DNA of 19,540 nt from CAYXDO01 sp964463485 (lineage in GTDB: Bacteria; Myxococcota; Kuafuiibacteriia; Kuafuiibacteriales; Kuafuiibacteriaceae). Positions 7,948 through 15,592 of this stretch are shown one piece after another; the stretch's first letter is position 1; each line of letters starts with the position of its first letter. Position numbers and translations under genes: made by a program. The notes beneath the pieces were generated by a model that worked only from the letters and a program-made list of their open reading frames with translations, was not told where the DNA came from and searched no databases. The DNA lies in contig CAYXDO010000191.1 of assembly GCA_964463485.1 (NCBI GenBank), forward strand, positions 1 to 19,540, written 5' to 3'.

Positions 7948-9249
7948 GTGAGTGGCCCAAGCGAGACGCGCGATCCGTCGAATCGACCAAGGGTCGTCAT
8001 TTTGGGTGGAGGCTTCGCGGGATTGTACGCGGCCCGTTCTCTGCGTCGGGCGCCCGTCGACGTCACGATCCTCGACCGACGAAATCACCACGTCTTCCAG
8101 CCATTGTTGTATCAAGTGGCGACGTGCGCGCTCACCGCGCCGAACATCGCCGCGCCCATCCGGAAGATTCTGCATCGGCAGCGCAACGTAACGGTGCTGC
8201 TCACCGAAGCCACTCGCATCGACGTCGAACGGAAGGTGGTCGTGCACACGCGCGGCGAGCTCGGTTACGACTTTCTCATCGTCGCGACCGGAGCGACTCA
8301 CGCGTATTTTGGAAACGACGCCTGGGCGGAGGTGGCGCCGGGCCTCAAGACGATCGAGGACGCCTTTCGGATTCGTCATCGAATTCTGCTGGCGTACGAG
8401 TCCGCCGAGCAAGAGTCCGATCCGATGAAGCGGAAGGAGCTCCTGACCTTCGTCGTGGTGGGTGCCGGTCCAACGGGCGTGGAGCTCGCGGGCGCGCTGA
8501 AGGAGATCGCCGTCCATACCCTGAGGGGAGACTTCCGTCGTTTCGACCCTCGTGAGGCGCGCGTGATTCTGCTCGAAGCCGGACCGCGAATTCTCGGAGC
8601 CATGCCGGAGGAAGTCAGTCGGAGCGCGGAGGAGCAACTTACGGGTCTTGGGGTCGAGGTTCGAACGGGCGCCAAGGTCTCCTCCATCGACGAGGTCGGA
8701 GTGACCGTGGGTGAGCAACTCCTTCGCGCAAAGCTCGTGCTGTGGGCGGCGGGCGTAAAGGCCTCGCCGCTCGGCCGAACGCTGGGAGCTCCCCTCGACA
8801 AGGTCGGTCGAGTCGTGGTCGCGCCGGACCTCTCGGTCCCAGGGCACCCCGAGGTTTTCGTGGTCGGGGACCTCGCCCACGTCGAGCAGGCGGGTGAGTT
8901 GGTACCGGGGACCTGTCCGGCCGCCGTCCAGATGGGTGTGTTCGTCGCAGCTTTGGTCGCAGGTCTGGCCAGAGGGAGCACCGAGCGACCGAATTTTCGC
9001 TTCTGGGACAAGGGCACGATGGCCACGATCGGGCGCAAACGAGCCGTGGCGGTGCTCGGCAAAGTTCACCTCGGCGGCTTCATCGCGTGGCTCGCCTGGC
9101 TATTCATCCATATTCTCTATTTGATCGGTTTCCGAAACCGGCTGCTCGTGATGAGCGAGTGGGCTTGGGCGTACTTCACCAAACAACGCGCGGCCAGGAT
9201 CATCTTGACGGAGGACATGAACGTCACGAAGACGGAGCGTGGGGGATGA
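7948..9249 (+). CDS. ndh: Type II NADH dehydrogenase (NAD(P)/FAD-dependent oxidoreductase)
   Basis: The 433-residue protein matches NDH-2, a single-subunit flavoenzyme that passes electrons from NADH to quinone at the inner face of the cytoplasmic membrane without pumping protons. It shows the FAD-binding GGGFAGLYAAR (20-30), the HHVFQPLLYQVAT block (47-59), IVATGATHAYFG (111-122), the NADH-binding GAGPTGVELAGAL (172-184), LWAAGVKASPLG (265-276), VVGDLAHVE (305-313) and the CPAAVQMG quinone/FAD-site block (323-330). The C-terminal FIAWLAWLFIHILYLIGFRNR-type segment (378-398) is the membrane-binding amphipathic region typical of the family. The start is GTG, 13 bp after the SAHH-like gene, so both are probably on one transcript. 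No strong Shine-Dalgarno is seen. Length is normal for the family. Confidence 0.95.
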   Translation: MSGPSETRDPSNRPRVVILGGGFAGLYAARSLRRAPVDVTILDRRNHHVFQPLLYQVATCALTAPNIAAPIRKILHRQRNVTVLLTEATRIDVERKVVVHTRGELGYDFLIVATGATHAYFGNDAWAEVAPGLKTIEDAFRIRHRILLAYESAEQESDPMKRKELLTFVVVGAGPTGVELAGALKEIAVHTLRGDFRRFDPREARVILLEAGPRILGAMPEEVSRSAEEQLTGLGVEVRTGAKVSSIDEVGVTVGEQLLRAKLVLWAAGVKASPLGRTLGAPLDKVGRVVVAPDLSVPGHPEVFVVGDLAHVEQAGELVPGTCPAAVQMGVFVAALVAGLARGSTERPNFRFWDKGTMATIGRKRAVAVLGKVHLGGFIAWLAWLFIHILYLIGFRNRLLVMSEWAWAYFTKQRAARIILTEDMNVTKTERGG

Positions 9250-9356
9250 GCTCAGTCACCGCTCACGAGGCTAAGAGCACCCTATCGAAGCCGCTCGCAG
9301 CGACCGAGCGCGGAGAGGGACCGAGGTTCGTCGGCTCAGCTCCATCGCGATCGTGA
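9246..9356 (+). pseudogene. Probable truncated Phd/YefM-type antitoxin
   Basis: A 36-codon frame begins at ATG 9246, overlapping the ndh stop (ATGA). Its first 24 residues, SSVTAHEAKSTLSKPLAATE then RGE, follow the N-terminal pattern of Phd/YefM/prevent-host-death antitoxins (VTxxEAKxxLSxLLxxVExGE). The family continues with a conserved VITRxGKPVARL block; here the frame drifts and stops after GPRFVGSAPSRS. Normal length would be 70-90 residues. No PIN, Doc or RelE-like toxin is recognisable in 9357-9490 in any frame. It is best read as the remnant of a toxin-antitoxin pair; a short real peptide is possible. Confidence 0.5.
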
Positions 9357-9471
9357 GTGCCTCGACGGTTTCGAGATTGACCAGATTCCGATGGGACCCT
9401 CGTGTTCATTTTGCGAGCGGCCGACGATTGCGGGCGGCGCGCATTGCGCGTAGAAGAGGGTGGAACGACCG

Positions 9472-9480
9472 AAGGGAGGG
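9472..9480 (+). promoter_or_regulatory. Strong Shine-Dalgarno for the multi-Ig membrane protein
   Basis: AAGGGAGGG lies ten bases before ATG 9491 and fixes that start. The stretch between the antitoxin-like frame and this site (9357-9471) holds no recognised gene; a weak hairpin CTCGA-CGGTT-TCGAG is at 9361-9375. Confidence 0.7.
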
Positions 9481-9490
9481 CAATTAATCA

Positions 9491-12421
9491 ATGTACGGGG
9501 TCAACGGCCTCCTCATCACAGGCTATCTTTTCGCTGCGGGCATGGCGCAACTCCTCATCGCGGTGGGGGCGATGATCGCGCTGGCGGCCTATCTCAGATC
9601 CAATACACGGCTGGCGAGCCGCGAGGAGCTCGAGCGGTTTCGTTTGATGGCGCGGCGCCAAGTGCGAGCAAGCCGCAGCATGGGCATCCTGGCGTTGCTG
9701 AGTACTGCGATTTTCTTTGCTGGCTACCGGGCCGGGAGCTTGGACGCGTCGGAATTCTTTTGGGTGGCGCTCCCGCTCTTGCCCCTCCCGTTCTTGATTC
9801 TGATGGGACGGCGGGCGCGGCGACTCGAGGTTCAGCCAGACATTCGTTCCGAGTTCGACGAAGTCTGCCGCGCATGGGCCTCGGGCTTGCGGGCCGGGGA
9901 CGTGCCGGCCGGGGGCCTGGCTGTCGTTCCGCGAGAATCGGGCATGTTGTCCGCACCTCAGGCCGGCGGGCCCGCAGTGGCTTCTGCGGGCCTCTCGAGC
10001 AAGAGGCTTTGGACTGAGGCCCTCGTGCTTGGCGTGGCCTTCGCACTCTCCGGCGCGCTGACTCTGGCTGCCCTGTTCGTCGTCTTCGTCTTGGGCTCAC
10101 GAGCGTCCGACGGAGCGGAGTGGGCTCTCCAGAGCTTGTTCAAGGGCGAAGACTCCGGGGTGGCCCGAGCGGCGTTGCCTCAACGAGAGCTCCGCGAAGC
10201 CGTCGCGCGAGGGCGCGTCGTCTTCGAAGGGACGCCGGTGAGCGGCGTCCTCGTCACCGCCGGGTCTGGCGCCGAACGCGGCGAGGGTACGTCAGGAAAC
10301 GATGGGACCTTCGCCATACGCTTCAAGACGCGCGGTGAGCCTGCGGCGATTCGAGCCGAGGACGCAGTAGGCCTCAGGATGGGCATGCTCTTCCTGACAA
10401 ACCTCGACGAACCTGGACTCCGAGACCTCACCCTCGTATCTGCCGCGAAGCTCGTCGTGGTCGTGACCGATTCGTCGGGCAAACCGCTCCCTGCCGCAAA
10501 GGTCGAGCACTTGTTTGAGCAGGGATCGTCGGGCTTGGTGCCTGCGGGCAAGCACCGAATTCAAGTCTCGGCCGATGGGTATGGCCGGGCGGTCCGACGC
10601 GTCGAGTTGAAGCCGGGTCAGGAAGTGACTCTGCCCGTCGTTCTCGAGAAGCCCGTGCACCTCTCTGGTACTCTGGCGTTCGAAGCCGGCGCGCCTGCTG
10701 CTTTGGCACACCTCACGCTGAGGAAGACGCAGGCAGGCGTCAAACCCACCGAAGGGGAAGAGAAATACGAGCAGTATGCGTTCACCGACGAAGCTGGCGG
10801 CTTCGACGTCGAGCTCGAGCCGGGTGAGTACGACGCGACCTTCCCGTCCCGTGGACCTCAACCGGTCACGCGCATCACGGCGCCGGCCAAGGACGTTCGG
10901 CTCGTGATCCGAGGCAGGGCGAAGGTGTCCGGCCTCGTTCGCTACGGAGATGGTGTGCACGCGGAAAAGGAAGCGATCGTGCGGCTGGTGCATCGTGACG
11001 GTTCCTCGATGGAAACGTTCACCGACGAGAGCGGCCGTTTCGAATTTCTGCACGTTCCCGCCGGAGACTACGCTGCGTTCGAGGGTCTGAGCCGGGTCGA
11101 GGCTCGAATCGAACCAGAGGGTACCCACGAGCTCGAGCTCATCCGGAAGGAGCCCTCCCCGAAGCAACTCGGCGTGGCGAAACTCACCGGCAGGCTCGTG
11201 GATGAGCGCGGCCGGCCCGTTCGCGCCACGATCTCGGCTTTTCTGCGCAACGAGCAGGGTGAGGCGGCGTCTCGAAGCACCGAGACGACCGCCGACGGTG
11301 AGTTCGATCTCGGCTTCGCCGTGCGAGCGCCGCACGGACTGTACATCACGTCCCCTGCGGAGGGGTCGGCTCGGAGCGCCCTATCCGAGTCCGTGCGCGT
11401 GGTGCCGGGACCGGGACTCGTCATCACGCTCCCTTCGAAGGTCACGCTCACCGGGAGGCTGAGCTCGGATGCTGGTCCGGTCCAAGCGGCTATCGTCGAG
11501 GGCGAGCGAATCGAGTCGGGCACGTTTCGGTTGGAGCTCCCGCGAGCTCAGCGAAGGATTTCGATTCACGCCGAAGGCTTCGCGACTCTGCGAGTCCCGG
11601 TCCCGGAGACGGACGCCGCCGAGCTCGACCTGGGAGCTATCCGGCTCGAGCGTGGCCGGCCGGTATCCGGGCTCGTCGTCGATCAGTCTGGTGCAGGGGT
11701 CTCGAACGCCTTCGTCAGCTCGGGCCTCGTTTCAGGGGCGGGAGTGACGGACGGTGCGGGTCGCTTCACCATCGCCGCGTGTGTCGAAGGTACCGCGACT
11801 GTTCAAGCGCGTGACTTCGCCCGGCTGTCGATCCCGCTTTCGTGTGTAGACGGTCAACGCATCGAGCTCAAACGGGGATCGTTGGTGCGAGCCGAGGTCC
11901 GCACGGAAATCGGGGCGCTCGTCGAGTCGGCCACGGCCGAGCTGAGTTGCAAAGGGGGGCGCGCGCTCGGGTTGGTGCGAGAGGGACAACTCACCATTCG
12001 GAATGCGCCCTCCGGCCGTTGCACGCTCGGGCTGAGTACGGCCGAGGCAAGGCGACCGCTCGCTCCACACGACCTCGACATCCCGCCGTCCCGAGAGGTC
12101 GACCTCGGGACGATCTCGCTCAAACCGGTGGCTGGTCCACCCGTCTCGGTTCGTGTCACCGACCCCATCGTGTACGGAAGTCTTCTGGTCACCCTCATAG
12201 CGAAAGGCAATGAGCTCAGGCTGCGTGAGGATAGTAGAGGCGCGTGGATCGCTCCGGCGGTTGCGCCCGGGGAGTACACGGTACGGGTCCGCGTACTCGG
12301 GCACGGAGGCTCCAAGGTGTTTCGGCGCGACATTCTCGTCGGCCAGGAACCGCTCGACGTCGAAATCTCCCTGCCCGACGTGCTCGAGGAGGGCGAAGGG
12401 AATGAGGAGGAGCTCGAATGA
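9491..12421 (+). CDS. Membrane-anchored protein with many CarboxypepD_reg/Ig-like modules
   Basis: The 976-residue product has four hydrophobic segments near its N-terminus (about 6-34, 64-79, 89-106 and 176-203), so it is anchored in the inner membrane, with residues 204-976 predicted outside it. That large part is a string of beta-sandwich modules marked by the pattern of a G-V/L start, then T-D-x-x-G-x-F and P-x-G-x-Y: GRVVFEGTPVSGVLV..SGNDGTFAIRF (241-277), KPLPAAKVEH..PAGKHRIQVSADGY (331-364), LSGTLAFEAG..DEAGGFDVELEPGEY (391-447), VSGLVRYGDG..DESGRFEFLHVPAGDY (479-527), LTGRLVDERGRPV..ADGEFDLGF (565-609), VTLTGRLSS (651-659), VSGLVVDQSGAGV..DGAGRFTIAACVEG (725-767) and more to a Glu-rich end. 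Such modules occur in carboxypeptidase D, SusC/TonB proteins and surface adhesins. The gene overlaps the next by 4 bp. The function is unknown; structural, adhesive or sensory roles are possible. Confidence 0.85.
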   Translation: MYGVNGLLITGYLFAAGMAQLLIAVGAMIALAAYLRSNTRLASREELERFRLMARRQVRASRSMGILALLSTAIFFAGYRAGSLDASEFFWVALPLLPLPFLILMGRRARRLEVQPDIRSEFDEVCRAWASGLRAGDVPAGGLAVVPRESGMLSAPQAGGPAVASAGLSSKRLWTEALVLGVAFALSGALTLAALFVVFVLGSRASDGAEWALQSLFKGEDSGVARAALPQRELREAVARGRVVFEGTPVSGVLVTAGSGAERGEGTSGNDGTFAIRFKTRGEPAAIRAEDAVGLRMGMLFLTNLDEPGLRDLTLVSAAKLVVVVTDSSGKPLPAAKVEHLFEQGSSGLVPAGKHRIQVSADGYGRAVRRVELKPGQEVTLPVVLEKPVHLSGTLAFEAGAPAALAHLTLRKTQAGVKPTEGEEKYEQYAFTDEAGGFDVELEPGEYDATFPSRGPQPVTRITAPAKDVRLVIRGRAKVSGLVRYGDGVHAEKEAIVRLVHRDGSSMETFTDESGRFEFLHVPAGDYAAFEGLSRVEARIEPEGTHELELIRKEPSPKQLGVAKLTGRLVDERGRPVRATISAFLRNEQGEAASRSTETTADGEFDLGFAVRAPHGLYITSPAEGSARSALSESVRVVPGPGLVITLPSKVTLTGRLSSDAGPVQAAIVEGERIESGTFRLELPRAQRRISIHAEGFATLRVPVPETDAAELDLGAIRLERGRPVSGLVVDQSGAGVSNAFVSSGLVSGAGVTDGAGRFTIAACVEGTATVQARDFARLSIPLSCVDGQRIELKRGSLVRAEVRTEIGALVESATAELSCKGGRALGLVREGQLTIRNAPSGRCTLGLSTAEARRPLAPHDLDIPPSREVDLGTISLKPVAGPPVSVRVTDPIVYGSLLVTLIAKGNELRLREDSRGAWIAPAVAPGEYTVRVRVLGHGGSKVFRRDILVGQEPLDVEISLPDVLEEGEGNEEELE
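12405..12410 (+). promoter_or_regulatory. Shine-Dalgarno inside the upstream gene, fixing the 12418 start
   Basis: AGGAGG sits seven bases before ATG 12418, within the last codons of the multi-Ig gene. Together with the ATGA overlap it indicates translational coupling of the pair. Confidence 0.75.
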
Positions 12422-13269
12422 GAAAGCAAAGAATCCACACTCTGCTGATCTTCCTCGGGGCGCTCGGGGTTCCGCTCGTGTTGGGGAGGTTCGCGATCCG
12501 AGGTACCGTGGATCCGCCCGTTCCGTGGAGCTTCCGGTTCCTGTTTCCGGCGACTCTGATTCTAGCGGTGCTCACGGCGGTCACTTTCGCGCTGTACACT
12601 CGCGCCCGCGGTTTCATCGTCAGTTATGATCGGCCCGTTTTCCCGAGGCTCCAAATTCGGAACAAGGTCATCGTGCTGTGGGGCTCGATGGTCGTCATGA
12701 CGGTCCCGCTGATGCCTTACGTCGCGTATCTCATCCAGGAGCTGAGGGCGCTGGGCCTGCCGATCGACGCAGGACTGGGTCGGCTGGTTGGGAGCGTGTT
12801 GCTCGTGTCCTTGTTCCACCTCGTCGTCTATCCAACGGAGCTCGTCTTGCGTCGTGCGTTGCGCCTGCGGATGTTGACGCTGGGTGCAACTGAGGCAGAG
12901 CTCGCGGAGGGGCACATCGTCGGAATCGCCGACCCTGGCCTGAGTGCGTGGGGACGCTCGACGCCCCTCGACGACGTGGGTTTGCTGCTGATTCGGGACG
13001 AGAAGCTGCACTTTCGAGGAGACTCGACGTCGTTCGTCGTGCCAGTGGGTTCCATGCTCTCAGTAGCTCGGACCGAGCGAGCGTCGACCTGGACCCCGGC
13101 GCTGCTCGGCACGGTTCCGCTCGAGACGCGATTCACCGACGATCAAGGTCGGGAGCGGTCCCTCCTCGTGTTCCCGATGTCCCATTGGTTCTTGGGAATT
13201 CGGAGGGAGGCGCATACTCTCCTTGCGAGGCTCTCGGCTTGGAAGAGGTTGCTACCCGCATCAGGTTGA
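12418..13269 (+). CDS. Four-helix integral membrane protein with soluble C-terminal domain, unknown function
   Basis: The 283-residue product has hydrophobic helices at about 7-23, 40-60, 84-105 and 120-140. Its C-terminal 120 residues are soluble, with alternating strands (DVGLLLIRDEKLHFRGD, SFVVPVGSMLSVARTE, ERSLLVFPMSHW) that resemble the rhythm of PH/GRAM-like domains often found next to membrane helices. That similarity is by pattern only. The start overlaps the multi-Ig gene's stop (ATGA) and has a perfect AGGAGG, so the two products are probably made in linked amounts and may work as a complex in the membrane. It converges on the minus-strand M15 lipoprotein with a 72-bp gap in which no clear terminator is seen. 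Confidence 0.85.
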   Translation: MRKQRIHTLLIFLGALGVPLVLGRFAIRGTVDPPVPWSFRFLFPATLILAVLTAVTFALYTRARGFIVSYDRPVFPRLQIRNKVIVLWGSMVVMTVPLMPYVAYLIQELRALGLPIDAGLGRLVGSVLLVSLFHLVVYPTELVLRRALRLRMLTLGATEAELAEGHIVGIADPGLSAWGRSTPLDDVGLLLIRDEKLHFRGDSTSFVVPVGSMLSVARTERASTWTPALLGTVPLETRFTDDQGRERSLLVFPMSHWFLGIRREAHTLLARLSAWKRLLPASG

Positions 13270-13341
13270 CGAGTCAGTGCACTTGCTTTACCCCACCCAC
13301 GCAGACGTCACGGTGATGGACGACCGATGACCGACCCAGAC

Positions 13342-15486
13342 TCACCAGCAATTTCCTGAGTTGGCCTCGTCGGTATAGGACGCATACTTCCAGAAGCGAC
13401 GTCCGTTCCTCGACAAGAGGCCGAGGTGAATCGTCACTCCGCCCAGACCCACACTCAGGTTGAGGCGCGGATTCAGGTTGCTCCCGGGAGCGATCTCGTC
13501 AGGAGCGAGCAGGTCCTGGCTCCAGTAATTCTCACACAAATAGCGCTGCGCGGCCGCGCGGCTCGAATTGCTGCGAAAGTCGAGGTCGAGCGCGTCTGCG
13601 TCGGGATGGTCACCTCCGGGCTCGCCCCCAACTGCCTCGTTGTAACACGGCGGTCTCCACCAGTTTCGGAGCGTGACCGGCTCACCGACGAGCGATCTCA
13701 ATTGGTCCGCGAGCAACCCGAGCGCCGCGGCTTTCCGCCACATGCTTCGATCGGGCAGCAGCAGCGTGTAGCCGCAGTCGGCGGCGGCGGCTGGATTGTG
13801 CGGTTCGACGTACTCCCACGCGGCAAAATAAGTGACTCCGACGGCGTCGAGATACTGCTGAAACCCTTCCTCGGTCTCCGGAAAGGGCGTGGGGTCGGCG
13901 TCTACTCCCCCAAATCTCTGGATGAGAAAGCTGTGGTCGATGACACTCACTCCGGGGCTCATGGGTTCGGAAGGGTCGATACCTAGCGAGACGTTTTGCG
14001 TGCCGGCGACGACCGACACCGAGGTGACGGAGGTCTGGTAGTCTGCCTTGGAGACCGTGAGGGTATGGGTTCCGAGCGGGAGAGTCAGGCCAAATCGACC
14101 ATTGGCGTCCGAGGTGGTCTGTGGCCCGCAAGAGCAAAGCACGCTCGCGGCGGGTACTGCAGCACCCGTCGTCGCGTCACCCGTGGACCTGTCGAAGACG
14201 AACCCATCTAGCGAGCCCTGCGTCGGCGGAGCGACGGTCGGGTCCATTCCTGCGGTCACCCTCGTGGTGTCGACGCCATCGAGGACGACCGGCAACGAAA
14301 CCGGAGTGAATCCGGCCTTTGAAAGTGTGATCGTGTGAGTACCTGTCGGCAGACTCAGAGACCAGGCTCCGGTCGGCCCGGACGTGGTGAGCGCTCCGCA
14401 GGAGCACGTGACGTCGACGCCCGACAGGGGTGAGCCGTTGGCCTCGGAGCCGGTGCTTTGATCCCATACGAATCCGTTCACGACCTCGGTCATGGGTGGG
14501 GGCGGAGGCTGCTCGGGCGGCCAGCGCGAGAGAGTGTCGTCGAGCCACTCGGAGGTGGCACAGAGGCGGGAGGCTCGGATCGAGATTTCGTCGGGTCCGA
14601 GCCCGGGGTGTCTTTCCGCGATCGCAGTGAGCCCGGCGGCGACGGCTCGCTCGAGGCCGTCGCTCGACGTGCAACCGAGGATGGCGACGTCGAATCGACC
14701 TTGGGCGTCGCTCGGGGAGTCGCGCGGACTCGCTCGGTCGCCGCGTCCCTCGTAGAGCCCGGGCTCTCCGACGAGGTAGGTCGGCCCGAGATCGCACCCC
14801 TGTTGACCCAGCACGCCCATCGCCTGGAGCGCCCGCAAGTAGACGTCGGTCGCGTCGCCTGCAAACGGAGCCGGAATTCGAGTCAAGCGTACCCGCGACG
14901 GATTCGAGACGTCGGATCCGCAGACGGACTTTCGGGCGAGCCACTCGGATCGCGGGTGAGTGCCCTCGGGGAGCGGGGCTTCGCTTTCGGCGAGCTCGGA
15001 CGCGCGGAGCGAAGGATCGAGCGGGATATTCGCGGTCCACCACAGGCGCTGGATCGAGGGTGCCGAGGTTTCGTCGATCCTGAATCGGACTCGGGTAGCC
15101 ACGGTGTCGAGGCCCGCCGCGAGCACTCGGTGCTTTCCTTCCGACCAGACCTCGCCAAGTTGGACCCACGGTCCGGTCTGGCCGTTACTCCAGCCCGCCT
15201 GGACCCAGAGCTGCGGCGCACCCGATTCCGCGCGCACCCAAACACTCACCCTGGAGGCTCCGCTCTCGAGCTGAATTTCGCCTGAATCCAGCTTGCCTTC
15301 GGTCCGTTCGAATCCTGCGATCGCCGGCTGCTCGAATAGTCCCTCGCCGGCCGGACCAACCTCGAGCGATTGCGTCAGTGGGAGGTCCGCCTCCGGGACC
15401 GACGCGTGCTCGGCTTCCTCCGAGGAGTCACAAGCGCAGAATAGACCGAGCACAGCGGCATACGGGGCACGCGCGAAGATCCTCAT
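13342..15486 (-). CDS. Lipoprotein with pseudo-amidase (PGRP-like) domain and M15-type D,D-peptidase domain
   Basis: The 714-residue product has a short lipoprotein signal (Cys19 in LFCAC). Residues 60-155 form a beta-sandwich. Residues 177-323 follow the peptidoglycan-recognition/amidase-2 plan: HPRSEWLAR (177-185), DLGPTYLVGEPGLYEGRGD (232-250, family NFLVGxDGxVYEGRG), AILGC (268-272) and ERHPGLGPDEISIRASRL (291-308). But the HHT block reads TRIPAPF, the GHR block reads RAS and the CPG ligand is absent, so zinc ligands are missing. Residues 335-413 and 426-503 are two CarboxypepD_reg modules. Residues 516-714 resemble M15 zinc peptidases (VanY/DD-carboxypeptidase): NWWRPPCYNEAVGG (608-621), GGDHPDADALDLDF with His627 and Asp634 in the HxxxxxxD motif, and TIHLG with His687. 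The M15 site looks intact. The protein should act on, or bind, peptidoglycan. It lies 106 bp downstream of the propeller-like lipoprotein on the same strand. Confidence 0.88.
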   Translation of the reverse strand: MRIFARAPYAAVLGLFCACDSSEEAEHASVPEADLPLTQSLEVGPAGEGLFEQPAIAGFERTEGKLDSGEIQLESGASRVSVWVRAESGAPQLWVQAGWSNGQTGPWVQLGEVWSEGKHRVLAAGLDTVATRVRFRIDETSAPSIQRLWWTANIPLDPSLRASELAESEAPLPEGTHPRSEWLARKSVCGSDVSNPSRVRLTRIPAPFAGDATDVYLRALQAMGVLGQQGCDLGPTYLVGEPGLYEGRGDRASPRDSPSDAQGRFDVAILGCTSSDGLERAVAAGLTAIAERHPGLGPDEISIRASRLCATSEWLDDTLSRWPPEQPPPPPMTEVVNGFVWDQSTGSEANGSPLSGVDVTCSCGALTTSGPTGAWSLSLPTGTHTITLSKAGFTPVSLPVVLDGVDTTRVTAGMDPTVAPPTQGSLDGFVFDRSTGDATTGAAVPAASVLCSCGPQTTSDANGRFGLTLPLGTHTLTVSKADYQTSVTSVSVVAGTQNVSLGIDPSEPMSPGVSVIDHSFLIQRFGGVDADPTPFPETEEGFQQYLDAVGVTYFAAWEYVEPHNPAAAADCGYTLLLPDRSMWRKAAALGLLADQLRSLVGEPVTLRNWWRPPCYNEAVGGEPGGDHPDADALDLDFRSNSSRAAAQRYLCENYWSQDLLAPDEIAPGSNLNPRLNLSVGLGGVTIHLGLLSRNGRRFWKYASYTDEANSGNCW
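13978..14484 (-). repeat. Two in-frame CarboxypepD_reg module copies in the M15 lipoprotein
   Basis: Copy one (14248-14484) and copy two (13978-14211) share GFVWDQSTG / GFVFDRSTG, a central CSCG, then TTSGPTGAWSLSLPTGTHT / TTSDANGRFGLTLPLGTHT and SKAGF / SKADY. They read as a duplicated domain linking the pseudo-amidase to the peptidase. The paired cysteines of each CSCG are unusual for this module. Confidence 0.75.
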
Positions 15487-15592
15487 CCCCCGAAGCTAAC
15501 ACGCGACCTCGGGTCGGACCCATCCGTCACTGGACCGGGCCGAGGGGCGCGGTCGGGCTCGACGCGACTGGCTCCCGCTCTCCCAATGGAAG

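Noticed and set aside
9357..9490. VapC, Doc or RelE toxin partner for the antitoxin stub
   Set aside because: All three plus frames were read; none shows PIN acidic residues, an HxFx(D/N)GNKR motif or a RelE pattern.
10292..11335. 347-codon minus-strand frame opposite the multi-Ig gene
   Set aside because: Lies entirely opposite a well-supported coding region with Shine-Dalgarno and domain repeats; no motifs of its own. Similar long opposing frames (for example 7915-9069 minus, 14177-15169 minus) are explained by high-GC codon bias.
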